Assembly (NCBI GenBank): GCA_964388275.1
Contig: CAYLZD010000033.1
Location: 1-41,492, forward strand
Source: JARYLZ01 sp964388275
GTDB taxonomy: Bacteria; Bacteroidota; Ignavibacteria; SZUA-365
Reading direction: 5' to 3'
DNA: 41,492 nucleotides
Under the pieces are notes generated by a model. That model made no database searches, was not told where the DNA came from, and saw only the letters and a list, made by a program, of their open reading frames with translations. A program made the translations under genes and the position numbers. Below are positions 1-8,551 of this stretch, one piece after another (positions within the stretch are counted from its first letter, which is position 1; each line of letters starts with the position of its first letter).

Positions 1-113
1 ATTCTCGTTCAACGTTCAACGTTTCCAACCGCCATGACGCCATAACGCCAAGGATATTTTTTCGCTGCGCGTAAGGTCGGCGTTGTAGGACACCATTGCC
101 TTTGAAGAACTTC

Positions 114-176
114 TCTTCCCTCTTCCCTCTTCCCTCTTCCCTCTTCACCCTTCCCTCTTCACCCTTCCCTCTTCAG
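114..176. repeat. 7-bp pyrimidine tandem repeat, nine units
   Basis: Nine consecutive 7-mers of the form TCTTCCC, with variants TCTTCAC, CCTTCCC and TCTTCAG, occupy this stretch. The plus strand is purely pyrimidine except for the A in the variant units and the AG at the end of the last unit. Such homopyrimidine tracts can adopt triplex structures or vary in copy number, but no function is shown by the sequence. Confidence 0.85.
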
Positions 177-276
177 CCAGTTCCCAAATCCCCAATCCCG
201 CCCGGGGTAGCCGCTACGCGTCAACCTCGGGGTAAGTTGATGGAATCCCTCCGGGATAGGAGCTCACAGAAATTGC

Positions 277-332
277 CGTCCAACGTCAAACGTCTCACGA
301 CTTTCGTTCAACGTTCAACGTTCAACGTCCAA
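277..332. repeat. Degenerate 7-bp tandem array, CGTTCAA type
   Basis: Eight contiguous 7-mers each start with CG: CGTCCAA, CGTCAAA, CGTCTCA, CGACTTT, then CGTTCAA three times and CGTCCAA. Two more CGTTCAA units stand at 6-19 on the other side of the pyrimidine array. The shared unit on both sides suggests a single repeat family flanking the segment. Confidence 0.8.
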
Positions 333-360
333 CGTTGACCGTCAGCCGTCGGACACGAAC

Positions 361-1344
361 TCACCAGTCCGTCCTTTCGCCTCCGAAAGAATTCAGCTTT
401 CCATTGATGTGCTTGCTAGGGTCAATGATATTCCTGCCGGCATCCACAACGCCCGCGTGACAGGTGCTGCAATTTTCCATTTGCGGATGCGGCGATTTGG
501 GCAAAGGATTGCCGGTCGCCGGATCGCCATGGCAGCTTCCGCATTTCGCCTCAATGGCTCCACCTTTCCACTTAGCGGCGTAATTGTTGCCGTTGCTGAA
601 ATTGCCGTGGCAATACACGTTCCTGCAGGCGCCTGACGCGGGATCAAAAGCCGGCTCGCCTGTCGTGCCTTTGGTTTTGGTCGCGGCCATCGCGTCGATT
701 ATAACAACCTCGGCGCCTGATGGATTCGCCCCGTCGAGATGTCCCGGAGTGTTCCAGGCGGCCGGTACAATATGGCACCCTATGCAGGCGACCGTCGTCG
801 CTGAAATTTCCGAGCCTTCCAAATGCCTGATATGCGAGGCGGGCAGCTGAGGATACGGCTTTTTGGACGCCGCGTCGCCGTGGCATGTGTGGCAAGCCGC
901 CGGTCCGCCGTCAGCCTTGTTGTGGCATCCGGACGTGTTGCACGAGCTTTTTATCGAACCGCCGTCGAAATCGCTTCCGTGGCAGCCGGAGCAGCGGGAC
1001 ATGTCGTATTCGATTCCGGCGAGGTAGCGGCCGTGAAACTCCGGCGCGGCAAGCGTGATGAAGCCCGCCGGATGAGCATGACAACCGGAATTCATACAGG
1101 ATTCCCCGGTGATCCCTCCCTTGAGATCGATGCCGTGGCAGCGCATGCATTCGCCGAGATCGTTATCTCTCGCGGCGAGCACTTTTCCGTGAAAACCCGG
1201 TGAAGCCAGAACCACAAATTCCGTAGGATGCACGCCGCCGAGACGCGGTTCGCTCGGGAGATCCTCGCCGTCCTGCAGCTTGCTTTCACACCCCGCGGCA
1301 ACGAAAACCGCGGTTAAGATCAGAATGGATGTCCACGATTTCAT
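361..1344 (-). CDS. Nine-heme c-type cytochrome lipoprotein, candidate outer-membrane exposed
   Basis: This is a 327-residue protein starting at the ATG at 1344, which is preceded by AGGAGGTG and overlaps the upstream stop as ATGA. Residues 1-19 are a lipoprotein signal with lipobox VAAGC and lipidation Cys19. There are nine heme-binding motifs: six CX2CH (66-70, 118-122, 151-155, 187-191, 268-272, 292-296) and three CX4CH (83-89, 135-141, 240-246). Residues 38-89 and 90-141 form a tandem repeat of about 52 residues, each with HP..F, FHG, one CX2CH and one CX4CH. Mixed CX4CH/CX2CH proteins are known from Geobacter-type respiratory cytochromes. Its place after an 11-heme protein and a beta-barrel suggests the distal (surface) electron carrier of a trans-outer-membrane conduit. 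Surface exposure is inferred. A longer start at 1389 would put 15 polar residues before the signal peptide and is unlikely. Confidence 0.88.
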   Translation of the reverse strand: MKSWTSILILTAVFVAAGCESKLQDGEDLPSEPRLGGVHPTEFVVLASPGFHGKVLAARDNDLGECMRCHGIDLKGGITGESCMNSGCHAHPAGFITLAAPEFHGRYLAGIEYDMSRCSGCHGSDFDGGSIKSSCNTSGCHNKADGGPAACHTCHGDAASKKPYPQLPASHIRHLEGSEISATTVACIGCHIVPAAWNTPGHLDGANPSGAEVVIIDAMAATKTKGTTGEPAFDPASGACRNVYCHGNFSNGNNYAAKWKGGAIEAKCGSCHGDPATGNPLPKSPHPQMENCSTCHAGVVDAGRNIIDPSKHINGKLNSFGGERTDW

Positions 1345-2426
1345 CTGACACCTCCTGTGACTAAACCGGTGGAATGGCACATCGCGCAAACCGGATCGGC
1401 TCCATCCACATCATGACAGGTCGCGCAACGGGCTATGTCCATCTTTGCAAGTTTGCCGTGACGATTCATCGATTTCGGGCCGCCTGACTGCGCGAAACCG
1501 GCCAGTTGATGGGACTGCGGAATTACCCGAACACCCGTTGCGTCATAGCCGTTTCTGTGGCAGGGCGCGCAAAATGTTTCAGACTCATGACAGCTTTCGC
1601 AGCGGCTCGACCTAGCGCGGGCATCCAAACCATGCGTATAGCGGTATGTAAGTGAATGCACTTTCTGAACCGTAAGGAGATCGCCGTCGTCGATTTTTTC
1701 TCCCCGCGGCCACATATCCACGTATGCCTTGTCCAGTGCGACACCGGCGGGCACGTCATTTGTCGGCGTGTGGCATTCCTGACAAAAGCCGGCGCTGTGA
1801 CATACCGCGCAATCGCGATCGGCGCCGCCGGTGGCGGCTTTTCGCCCGTGCAGCCTGAGATAATTAGCTGTGCGGTGGTCGGCCGGTATCAGGCCGGCCA
1901 GAGTCACATGACAGCTCTCACAGCGGTTGCCCGCGTTCATGCTCTTCAGATCGGCGGCGGCAGGCCGTACAATCGGAGCGATCTTGTTGCCGTCGTTGTG
2001 GCAGTTGTAACAGGTTTCCATGTCCGGTATCCCGGAGGATGCGTCGGTCAGCACGGCGCCGTGGCAGCTCTCGCACGACATGCCGACTTCCATATGACCG
2101 TCGTGTGGAAAGATCAGCCGTCTGTCCTTCACAGGAAGATAATCCGCGTTCAACGGATCCGTCGGCGACAGGCTCCAGTAGCCTCGAACCGCATCCTCCT
2201 CGTGACACGATACGCAGCTCTCCGGCTTCGGAAGCAGGTTGTCCTTTGCGCTGCCGCTTTCCGTCGCGGGATGGCATGTTGAGCATTCGGCCAGATCCTT
2301 GTGAGCCGCATGGGAAAAAACCACGGATCCGTCCCCGGCGTTTGCGCCGTTCCGCGCGGGGGTCAAGGCGACAAGCAACGCCGCGGCCGCCAGAGCCGCC
2401 GCTGGAATCAGAAAGCGAGTCTTCAT
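1341..2426 (-). CDS. Undecaheme periplasmic c-type cytochrome
   Basis: This 361-residue secreted protein has a signal peptide at 1-30 (Ala-rich core, cleavage probably after GANA). Eleven CX2CH heme motifs begin at residues 48, 71, 118, 139, 169, 206, 215, 276, 286, 334 and 347. Isolated histidines near 39, 42, 108 and 111 could serve as distal heme ligands. The start follows GGAGG, and the ATG overlaps the stop of the beta-barrel gene as ATGA. The same overlap couples it to the lipoprotein cytochrome downstream. It has no lipobox, so a soluble periplasmic protein, or one plugged into the barrel, is most likely. The arrangement barrel, multiheme, lipoprotein multiheme resembles porin-cytochrome conduits of metal-reducing bacteria. 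Its specific family is not recognised from memory. Confidence 0.88.
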   Translation of the reverse strand: MKTRFLIPAAALAAAALLVALTPARNGANAGDGSVVFSHAAHKDLAECSTCHPATESGSAKDNLLPKPESCVSCHEEDAVRGYWSLSPTDPLNADYLPVKDRRLIFPHDGHMEVGMSCESCHGAVLTDASSGIPDMETCYNCHNDGNKIAPIVRPAAADLKSMNAGNRCESCHVTLAGLIPADHRTANYLRLHGRKAATGGADRDCAVCHSAGFCQECHTPTNDVPAGVALDKAYVDMWPRGEKIDDGDLLTVQKVHSLTYRYTHGLDARARSSRCESCHESETFCAPCHRNGYDATGVRVIPQSHQLAGFAQSGGPKSMNRHGKLAKMDIARCATCHDVDGADPVCAMCHSTGLVTGGVR

Positions 2427-3721
2427 TTTGCGTCCTCCAGTCCGGGGAGTCCGAACACATGCGAAAAGTGCCAGTTGACTCTCGCCATGGCTCGGATATC
2501 GGACTTATAGATCTTGTTGGTCATGTACTGTCCCTGGACGTCGAAGAACAGAGTTCTGAGCGGTCTGTACATGGCGCCGGCGACCGCAGCCCATGTGGAC
2601 GATTTCTCGAGGTTGTCGGCCAGGGCATACGAGCTGTACACGGCGCCGACATGCGGCACGAGCTGTCCGCAAAGCAGCGGATATGTCAATTGCAGATTGA
2701 AGCCGTCGAGATCCCCGTCGTAGCTGACGTCCTTGGTGTACATCACCGAAGCGTATTTGTTAGAGGCGCCGAGCGAGGCCTGGAAGGCGTTTTCCTCATC
2801 GTACATCACCGCGGCGAAACGCCCGTGAAGAGTTATACGCGGATGCAGCCGGTAATCCACTCCGAGGACGGCCTCCTGATTCGCCGACGCTTCCAGGAGG
2901 GCGAAATATGAATTCCACGCAATCACAGGCTCCCTATGCGCGAGATCCAGCGAGAAGCCCAGCTCGGGCAGCGCCTGGTATGTGGCGGCAAGTTCCGCAC
3001 GGCTCAATCTCTCGAAATTTAAATCGTAATCCGCCCTTCCGAACACCCAGAGATTTCCCTTCCCATAAGCCGCGTCGATGCTGCCGTACTGGTTGGCCCT
3101 GGAACCGTAGTCTATCGTCGCAGGCAGCACGCCGAGCTGTGCGTCGTAACGGAAGCTCTCGAATGGACTTCTCTCGCGGTGACGGTTCATGTAGCTCAGA
3201 CCCAGTCTCAAATCCTGCACCAGATACAGAAGCACGTGCGCGCCCGCCTGCCAGTTCTGTTCGACATTTTGGAGGAAATCCGTTCTTTGTGATGGAGGCG
3301 TGAGCCCGCCGCCGTAAGCCATGACCTCGACACCGTCCAACGGCCGCAACCGGATTTGGGCGCCGTCGATGCTGCCGTAATGCACTCCGCCGAACACCGC
3401 CTGCCGTCCAACTCGCAGATCCGCAAGCCCTCCGATGTTTTTCCACTGCAGTATCGCATTGAAGAGACGCACGCGCGGATCATCCGTCAAAGGATTTGTG
3501 AAATCCGTGGATGCCTGGAATGAAGTGCTGAGGCTCAGGTCGCCGGCCGCAATCGCCAGTTGCACGTTCTCGTAACCGCGCACCTGGCCAGTATCGGAGG
3601 CGCCGTGAACGCGCTCCCAACCGAGTACTGAAGTGACGAGACGGCCGGTCACCATCTGCGCTCCGGTCGGAATTGAGAATCCCGCGGTCAGCAACAGGAG
3701 AACCGGAATGAGTTTTTTCAT
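2423..3721 (-). CDS. Outer-membrane beta-barrel (porin-like) protein of the cytochrome cluster
   Basis: The protein has 432 residues with a signal peptide at 1-21 (cleavage before Gln22). The mature part is rich in alternating hydrophobic/polar strands ending in aromatic residues, with many Gly, Tyr and Arg, as expected for a beta-barrel. Strand-like stretches include LADLRVGRQAVFGG near 100, HVLLYLVQDLRLGLSYMN near 180, and the final VNWHFSHVFGL. No catalytic motif and no heme motif are present. An AAGGA precedes the ATG. The stop overlaps the start of the 11-heme cytochrome (ATGA), so barrel and cytochromes should be made together. The inferred role is a sheath insulating a heme wire across the outer membrane. 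An ordinary porin or an assembly factor remains possible. Confidence 0.72.
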   Translation of the reverse strand: MKKLIPVLLLLTAGFSIPTGAQMVTGRLVTSVLGWERVHGASDTGQVRGYENVQLAIAAGDLSLSTSFQASTDFTNPLTDDPRVRLFNAILQWKNIGGLADLRVGRQAVFGGVHYGSIDGAQIRLRPLDGVEVMAYGGGLTPPSQRTDFLQNVEQNWQAGAHVLLYLVQDLRLGLSYMNRHRERSPFESFRYDAQLGVLPATIDYGSRANQYGSIDAAYGKGNLWVFGRADYDLNFERLSRAELAATYQALPELGFSLDLAHREPVIAWNSYFALLEASANQEAVLGVDYRLHPRITLHGRFAAVMYDEENAFQASLGASNKYASVMYTKDVSYDGDLDGFNLQLTYPLLCGQLVPHVGAVYSSYALADNLEKSSTWAAVAGAMYRPLRTLFFDVQGQYMTNKIYKSDIRAMARVNWHFSHVFGLPGLEDAK

Positions 3722-3838
3722 TTGCCGTGTCCTTGTGAGATGGATGCAACGGTTGTTTCCCGGCCTGCAACGCTTCTGTTCGCGTTCCGCCCGGAGCTTT
3801 CGATGCTTGTCACAATGTGGTTAATGGATTGAATTAAA

Positions 3839-4201
3839 TCAAGCGGCCGGAGCGCCGGCGATGCGATTGGTCCTCTGCCGCAGAATGACCTCTTCTATCG
3901 CTTCGAGGATGAGGACGAAGTAACGGTCCAATCCGCAGAGTTGCGCGTCACGCGTAGAACAATGCGCTTCTCCTCCGGGCCTGCAGACACGACAGATGGT
4001 GTCCCGCAGCGCGGAGACATAGTCGTCCATGTTCTCGCTGTTGACTTGAGTCGCCACTTCAACGATCCGCGGCAGAAAACGTTCGACGGCGCAGGGTTCT
4101 GCATCCGTTGCGCCGCACCAATCATGCGATCCGGGAGTGCGGCAGACCGAACACACGTATTCTCTGATCGCGTCTAAATAGGTATTATGTTCTGTATCCA
4201 T
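3839..4201 (-). CDS. Duplicated four-cysteine protein (two CX2CX7-8CX7C modules), function unknown
   Basis: From the ATG at 4201 the protein has 120 residues and no signal peptide. It is built of two similar halves: residues 8-50 with cysteines 17, 20, 29, 37, and residues 61-104 with cysteines 70, 73, 81, 89. Each half starts Y(L/V)xAxR, then has CxVCR, a third Cys, a fourth Cys in a D-A-x-x-C context, and a hydrophobic helix (RFLPRIVEV, RYFVLILEA). Four cysteines per module fit an iron-sulfur cluster or a structural zinc. The start is unsure. The frame stays open to an ATG at 4246 or GTG at 4252, which would add a CPAYC segment, and none of the three has a clear ribosome site. It sits between the c554-like gene and the barrel gene, so a cytoplasmic or redox-sensing role in the cluster is possible. 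I do not recognise a named family. Confidence 0.7.
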   Translation of the reverse strand: MDTEHNTYLDAIREYVCSVCRTPGSHDWCGATDAEPCAVERFLPRIVEVATQVNSENMDDYVSALRDTICRVCRPGGEAHCSTRDAQLCGLDRYFVLILEAIEEVILRQRTNRIAGAPAA

Positions 4202-4264
4202 GCCGGTTGTCGAACAATAAGCCGGGCAGCGGTCCTCTCCGCTCATCAACACTCGCCGATACGC

Positions 4265-4319
4265 AAAACCGCCGGCGCGGAGAAGCGGAATGCGTGTCGT
4301 TATTCAGCTTCTCCGCGCC
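4265..4319 (-). terminator. Hairpin terminator or attenuator after the tetraheme cytochrome gene
   Basis: A perfect 12-bp inverted repeat (GGCGCGGAGAAG at 4274-4285 and its complement at 4308-4319) encloses a 22-nt loop. Reading the minus strand, the stem is followed by GGCGG and then TTTT. It lies 26 nt past the stop of the c554-like gene and upstream of the four-cysteine gene. The U-tract is short and offset, so partial read-through is plausible. Confidence 0.6.
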
Positions 4320-4344
4320 GCGAGCGGATTGTCATTGAAAACAA

Positions 4345-4902
4345 TTACGGCCTGGGATGCGCAATCTGTTTCCAAGCCGCGGCGAACTTGAATTCCTTGT
4401 ATGTGGGGCTTTTCTTGTTGTGGCAGTTCTTGCACTGTTTCTCAGCCGAACCGTCGGCGACTTTCGGAAGCGCCATCCCCGCTGCCGCGGCCTTCTGGAG
4501 ATTCTCTTTCTTGATATGGACAGTCTTGTAACCAGATCCCGGACCGTGGCACGACTCGCAGCCGACGCCTTCCGCGTTGGAGAACTTGGCGTCATAAACC
4601 GGGCTCTTCTCGTCTTTGCCTGTCACATGGCAACTGAGACACTCGGGGGTTTCGGCGGCTTTCGTTTTATGGCCCGCCTTCGCGGCAATCTCGTCGGCTT
4701 TCGCGCTCTGCAAAGTCTTGAACGCCTTGGAATGGAGCGAAGCTTCCCATTTCGCGTATTGCTTTCCGGCTTTGTCAGTATTGTGACACGCTTTGCAGGC
4801 CGCGGAACCGATATACTTGTTCTGGGCGTAGGCGCTTCCCGTGAATGCGGCCGCTGCAACGAAGAACGCGAGCAGAACCGTCACCGAGAGATAATGTTTC
4901 AT
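4345..4902 (-). CDS. Tetraheme cytochrome c554-like protein
   Basis: This is a 185-residue secreted protein with a signal peptide at 1-26 (cleavage after SAYA). Four CX2CH motifs lie at residues 36-40, 88-92, 115-119 and 157-161. The YIGSAACKACH opening, the CLSCH(V)TG segment and the GVGCESCHGPGS segment are typical of the cytochrome c554/multiheme c family that carries electrons in the periplasm. The Lys-rich composition fits a soluble electron shuttle. The ATG at 4902 follows AGAGGT. A hairpin follows the stop, so the gene may be transcribed alone or with read-through into the conduit genes. The likely role is a periplasmic carrier between inner-membrane donors and the conduit. The partner is inferred. 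Confidence 0.88.
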   Translation of the reverse strand: MKHYLSVTVLLAFFVAAAAFTGSAYAQNKYIGSAACKACHNTDKAGKQYAKWEASLHSKAFKTLQSAKADEIAAKAGHKTKAAETPECLSCHVTGKDEKSPVYDAKFSNAEGVGCESCHGPGSGYKTVHIKKENLQKAAAAGMALPKVADGSAEKQCKNCHNKKSPTYKEFKFAAAWKQIAHPRP

Positions 4903-5289
4903 CTTCAGACCTCTGAAAGTTGGTGGATATTTTGTTGCAAAATAATACTGCCTGCCTTTTTGAGCGAACTCCTCCGTTACGGGAGTACGTCAGAAATGAA
5001 AATGCAAAATTCATACCGATATGCATAATCGTAAAAACGGCTTGATTTACATCTTTTTTTACTCGTCGCATACATAATTCTGGACGTTCGCGTACAGTGT
5101 TCCCGACTGTGAGAATGCTCCGATTTCCGCTCACCGAAAACCGCCGGCCGCTGCCGCCGTCTCGCGGGATTCACAACGCTGCAGGTTGGTTTTTCGCCTG
5201 CGCATACACTTTGAGGATTCCGCCGGCATTGCGCCTCTCCGACGCGCGGGCCGGCATCTTCCTGAGAGCCGAATCCCGGTCGTAGTCTT
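4903..5289. other. Intergenic region between complex I operon end and cytochrome cluster
   Basis: This 387-base region has no convincing gene. The half nearer the cytochrome gene (4903-5070) is AT-rich and is the likely promoter region for the minus-strand cluster. It holds an FNR/CRP-like sequence TTGATTTACATC at 5042-5053. The half nearer nuoN is GC-rich. One short open frame there would end in a Gln/Ala/Leu-rich tail, but it overlaps the nuoN end and has no start signal. I see no clear terminator for the nuo operon. Confidence 0.6.
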
Positions 5290-6798
5290 CTACGCGCCCG
5301 GCAGCAGTATAGCGACGGATTGCTGGGCGAATTCGAGCAGAGGGTGGAAGTAAAGTCCGAACAGAATGTTCGGCACAATAAATATTACCACCGTCACGAT
5401 GACTGCCGGACTGAAATTTATCGGAGTCGTGTCTCCGTCCAGGCGCTCACGCAGATACATGTTTTTCAGCACCCGCGCATAGTAGTACAACGATACCACG
5501 CTGTTCAGCACCGCCACGATAGCCAACCAGATGAACGGCGAATCCATCACGGCCGAAAAAAGAATCAGTTTGCCGACGAAACCCGCCGTCGGCGGCAGGC
5601 CTGTCAATGAAATCAGAAATATGGAAAATCCGACACCGATTACGGGAGCGCGTTTCCCGAATCCGCGGTAGTCGTCGATATGTTCGCTGCCGATTTTATC
5701 CGCCACCGCCATCACCACGTAAAAGGCGCCGATATTCATGAAGAAATACATGATGAAGTAGAGCATCATCGCGGCCAGCCCGCTCGAACTCATCACGACA
5801 AGCCCCATCAGGAGATAACCGGCGTGGGCGATGCTCGAATATGCGAGCATCCTTTTCAGATTGTCCTGCCAAATCGCGACGAAATTGCCGAGCGTCATAG
5901 TCAACACCGAAATTGCGGCCAGCACTATGTTCCAGTCGATCCCCTTGAAGCTGGCCCATACACCCGCCGTCAGGTACGAATCGAAAAACGTCACGTAGAA
6001 GAACCTGGCCATTACGGCGAATCCGACCGCCTTGCTGGCTACTGCAAGAAAGGCCGTGACAGTTATCGGAGCGCCTTCGTAGACGTCCGGCGTCCAGAAA
6101 TGGAACGGCACCGCCGAGATTTTATAGCCGAATCCGGCCAGCATGAGCACCATCGCGGCCATCAGCGCCGCGAAAGACCATCCCGATGTGATCGCCTCCC
6201 CGCTGGCGAGAGCTTCGCGGACAAGAGCCAGGTCCAGCGAGCCGGTGAGTCCGTAGATCAGCGAGATGCCGTACAGCATTAGTCCCGAAGAGACGCCGCC
6301 GTATATCACGTACTTCAGAGCGGCTTCGCCCGACCGCCGGAGAGACTTGCTGAAACCGGCCAGTATGTACGAGGTGATGCTCACGAGTTCTATCGCGATA
6401 TAGATCATCAGCAGGTTCGTCGCTCCGGCCATAAGTGTCATGCCGAAGGTCAACGATGCGAGGAAGCAGAAGTACTCCCCTCTATGACCAGACTCGCGAT
6501 TCACTTCCTTGGATTGGAAGGAGATGAGCACGATTACTATGGCGGTGATGATGATCAAATATTTGAAGAAAATCGCGAAAGGATCCAGGGCGATCATACC
6601 CGAAAACAGGCTCATTGCTTCACGGCTCGAAAACGGCAGCTGCGCGAGAGCGGCCACGAAACCGACCAGGACAAGGACGCCCGTCCACGAGGAGCGCTTC
6701 CGCACGGCGAATTCCAGTATCATGGCCGCGATGAAAGTGAACGCCAGCGTCAGTTCCGGCCAAAAATGCTTGATGCTTTGGATAATTATGTCTGGCAT
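5290..6798 (-). CDS. nuoN: NADH-quinone oxidoreductase subunit N
   Basis: The 502-residue polytopic membrane protein has about 14 hydrophobic segments and is the usual length for the family. It is one of the three antiporter-like proton-pumping subunits of complex I. The conserved Glu in YIAIELVSITSYILAG and the conserved Lys in GYKISAVPFHFWTPDVYEG are both present, as is the later lysine region near NLKRMLAYSSIAHAGY. It is the last gene of the operon, 97 bp (6799-6895) after nuoM. Its ribosome site is weak. Confidence 0.97.
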   Translation of the reverse strand: MPDIIIQSIKHFWPELTLAFTFIAAMILEFAVRKRSSWTGVLVLVGFVAALAQLPFSSREAMSLFSGMIALDPFAIFFKYLIIITAIVIVLISFQSKEVNRESGHRGEYFCFLASLTFGMTLMAGATNLLMIYIAIELVSITSYILAGFSKSLRRSGEAALKYVIYGGVSSGLMLYGISLIYGLTGSLDLALVREALASGEAITSGWSFAALMAAMVLMLAGFGYKISAVPFHFWTPDVYEGAPITVTAFLAVASKAVGFAVMARFFYVTFFDSYLTAGVWASFKGIDWNIVLAAISVLTMTLGNFVAIWQDNLKRMLAYSSIAHAGYLLMGLVVMSSSGLAAMMLYFIMYFFMNIGAFYVVMAVADKIGSEHIDDYRGFGKRAPVIGVGFSIFLISLTGLPPTAGFVGKLILFSAVMDSPFIWLAIVAVLNSVVSLYYYARVLKNMYLRERLDGDTTPINFSPAVIVTVVIFIVPNILFGLYFHPLLEFAQQSVAILLPGA

Positions 6799-6895
6799 GG
6801 CCTGGTAGATTTCGATTGTCGGTTTCTGTTATCTTCTCGCTATTGCCCTTCCCGCTCTTTCAGAGCTTCGGCCTTCCCGCATTTGCGTCGATGCG

Positions 6896-8479
<1,584 letters not shown>

Positions 8480-8551
8480 CAAGCCTCCGCCGAAATAGCT
8501 GTCAATTGTCTTCTGTCGTTCATCAGTTTGCTCCCGCGCTGCGATGCGGAA

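Larger units (their letters stand above)
1..360. other. Non-coding, repeat-dense region at window start
   Basis: I see no credible gene here. The segment carries a short CGTTCAA doublet (6-19), a pyrimidine 7-mer array (114-176), a GC-rich stretch with the interrupted palindrome GTAGC-C-GCTAC near 207-217, an inverted repeat ATCCC-TCC-GGGAT at 245-257, and a second 7-bp periodic array (277-332). The only open frame of any length (96-338) translates the pyrimidine array into low-complexity Leu/Pro/Ser/Phe and is not believable as a protein. The region lies downstream of the cytochrome operon that ends at 361. Confidence 0.75.

Noticed and set aside
114..332. CRISPR-like array
   Set aside because: Repeat units are 7 bp and contiguous, with no unique spacers and no cas genes nearby.
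96..338. 80-codon open frame in the repeat region
   Set aside because: It translates the pyrimidine array and 7-mer repeats into low-complexity sequence.
5056..5289. Short minus-strand frame after nuoN ending in a Gln/Ala/Leu-rich tail
   Set aside because: It overlaps the nuoN end, lacks a start signal, and is too short to support.
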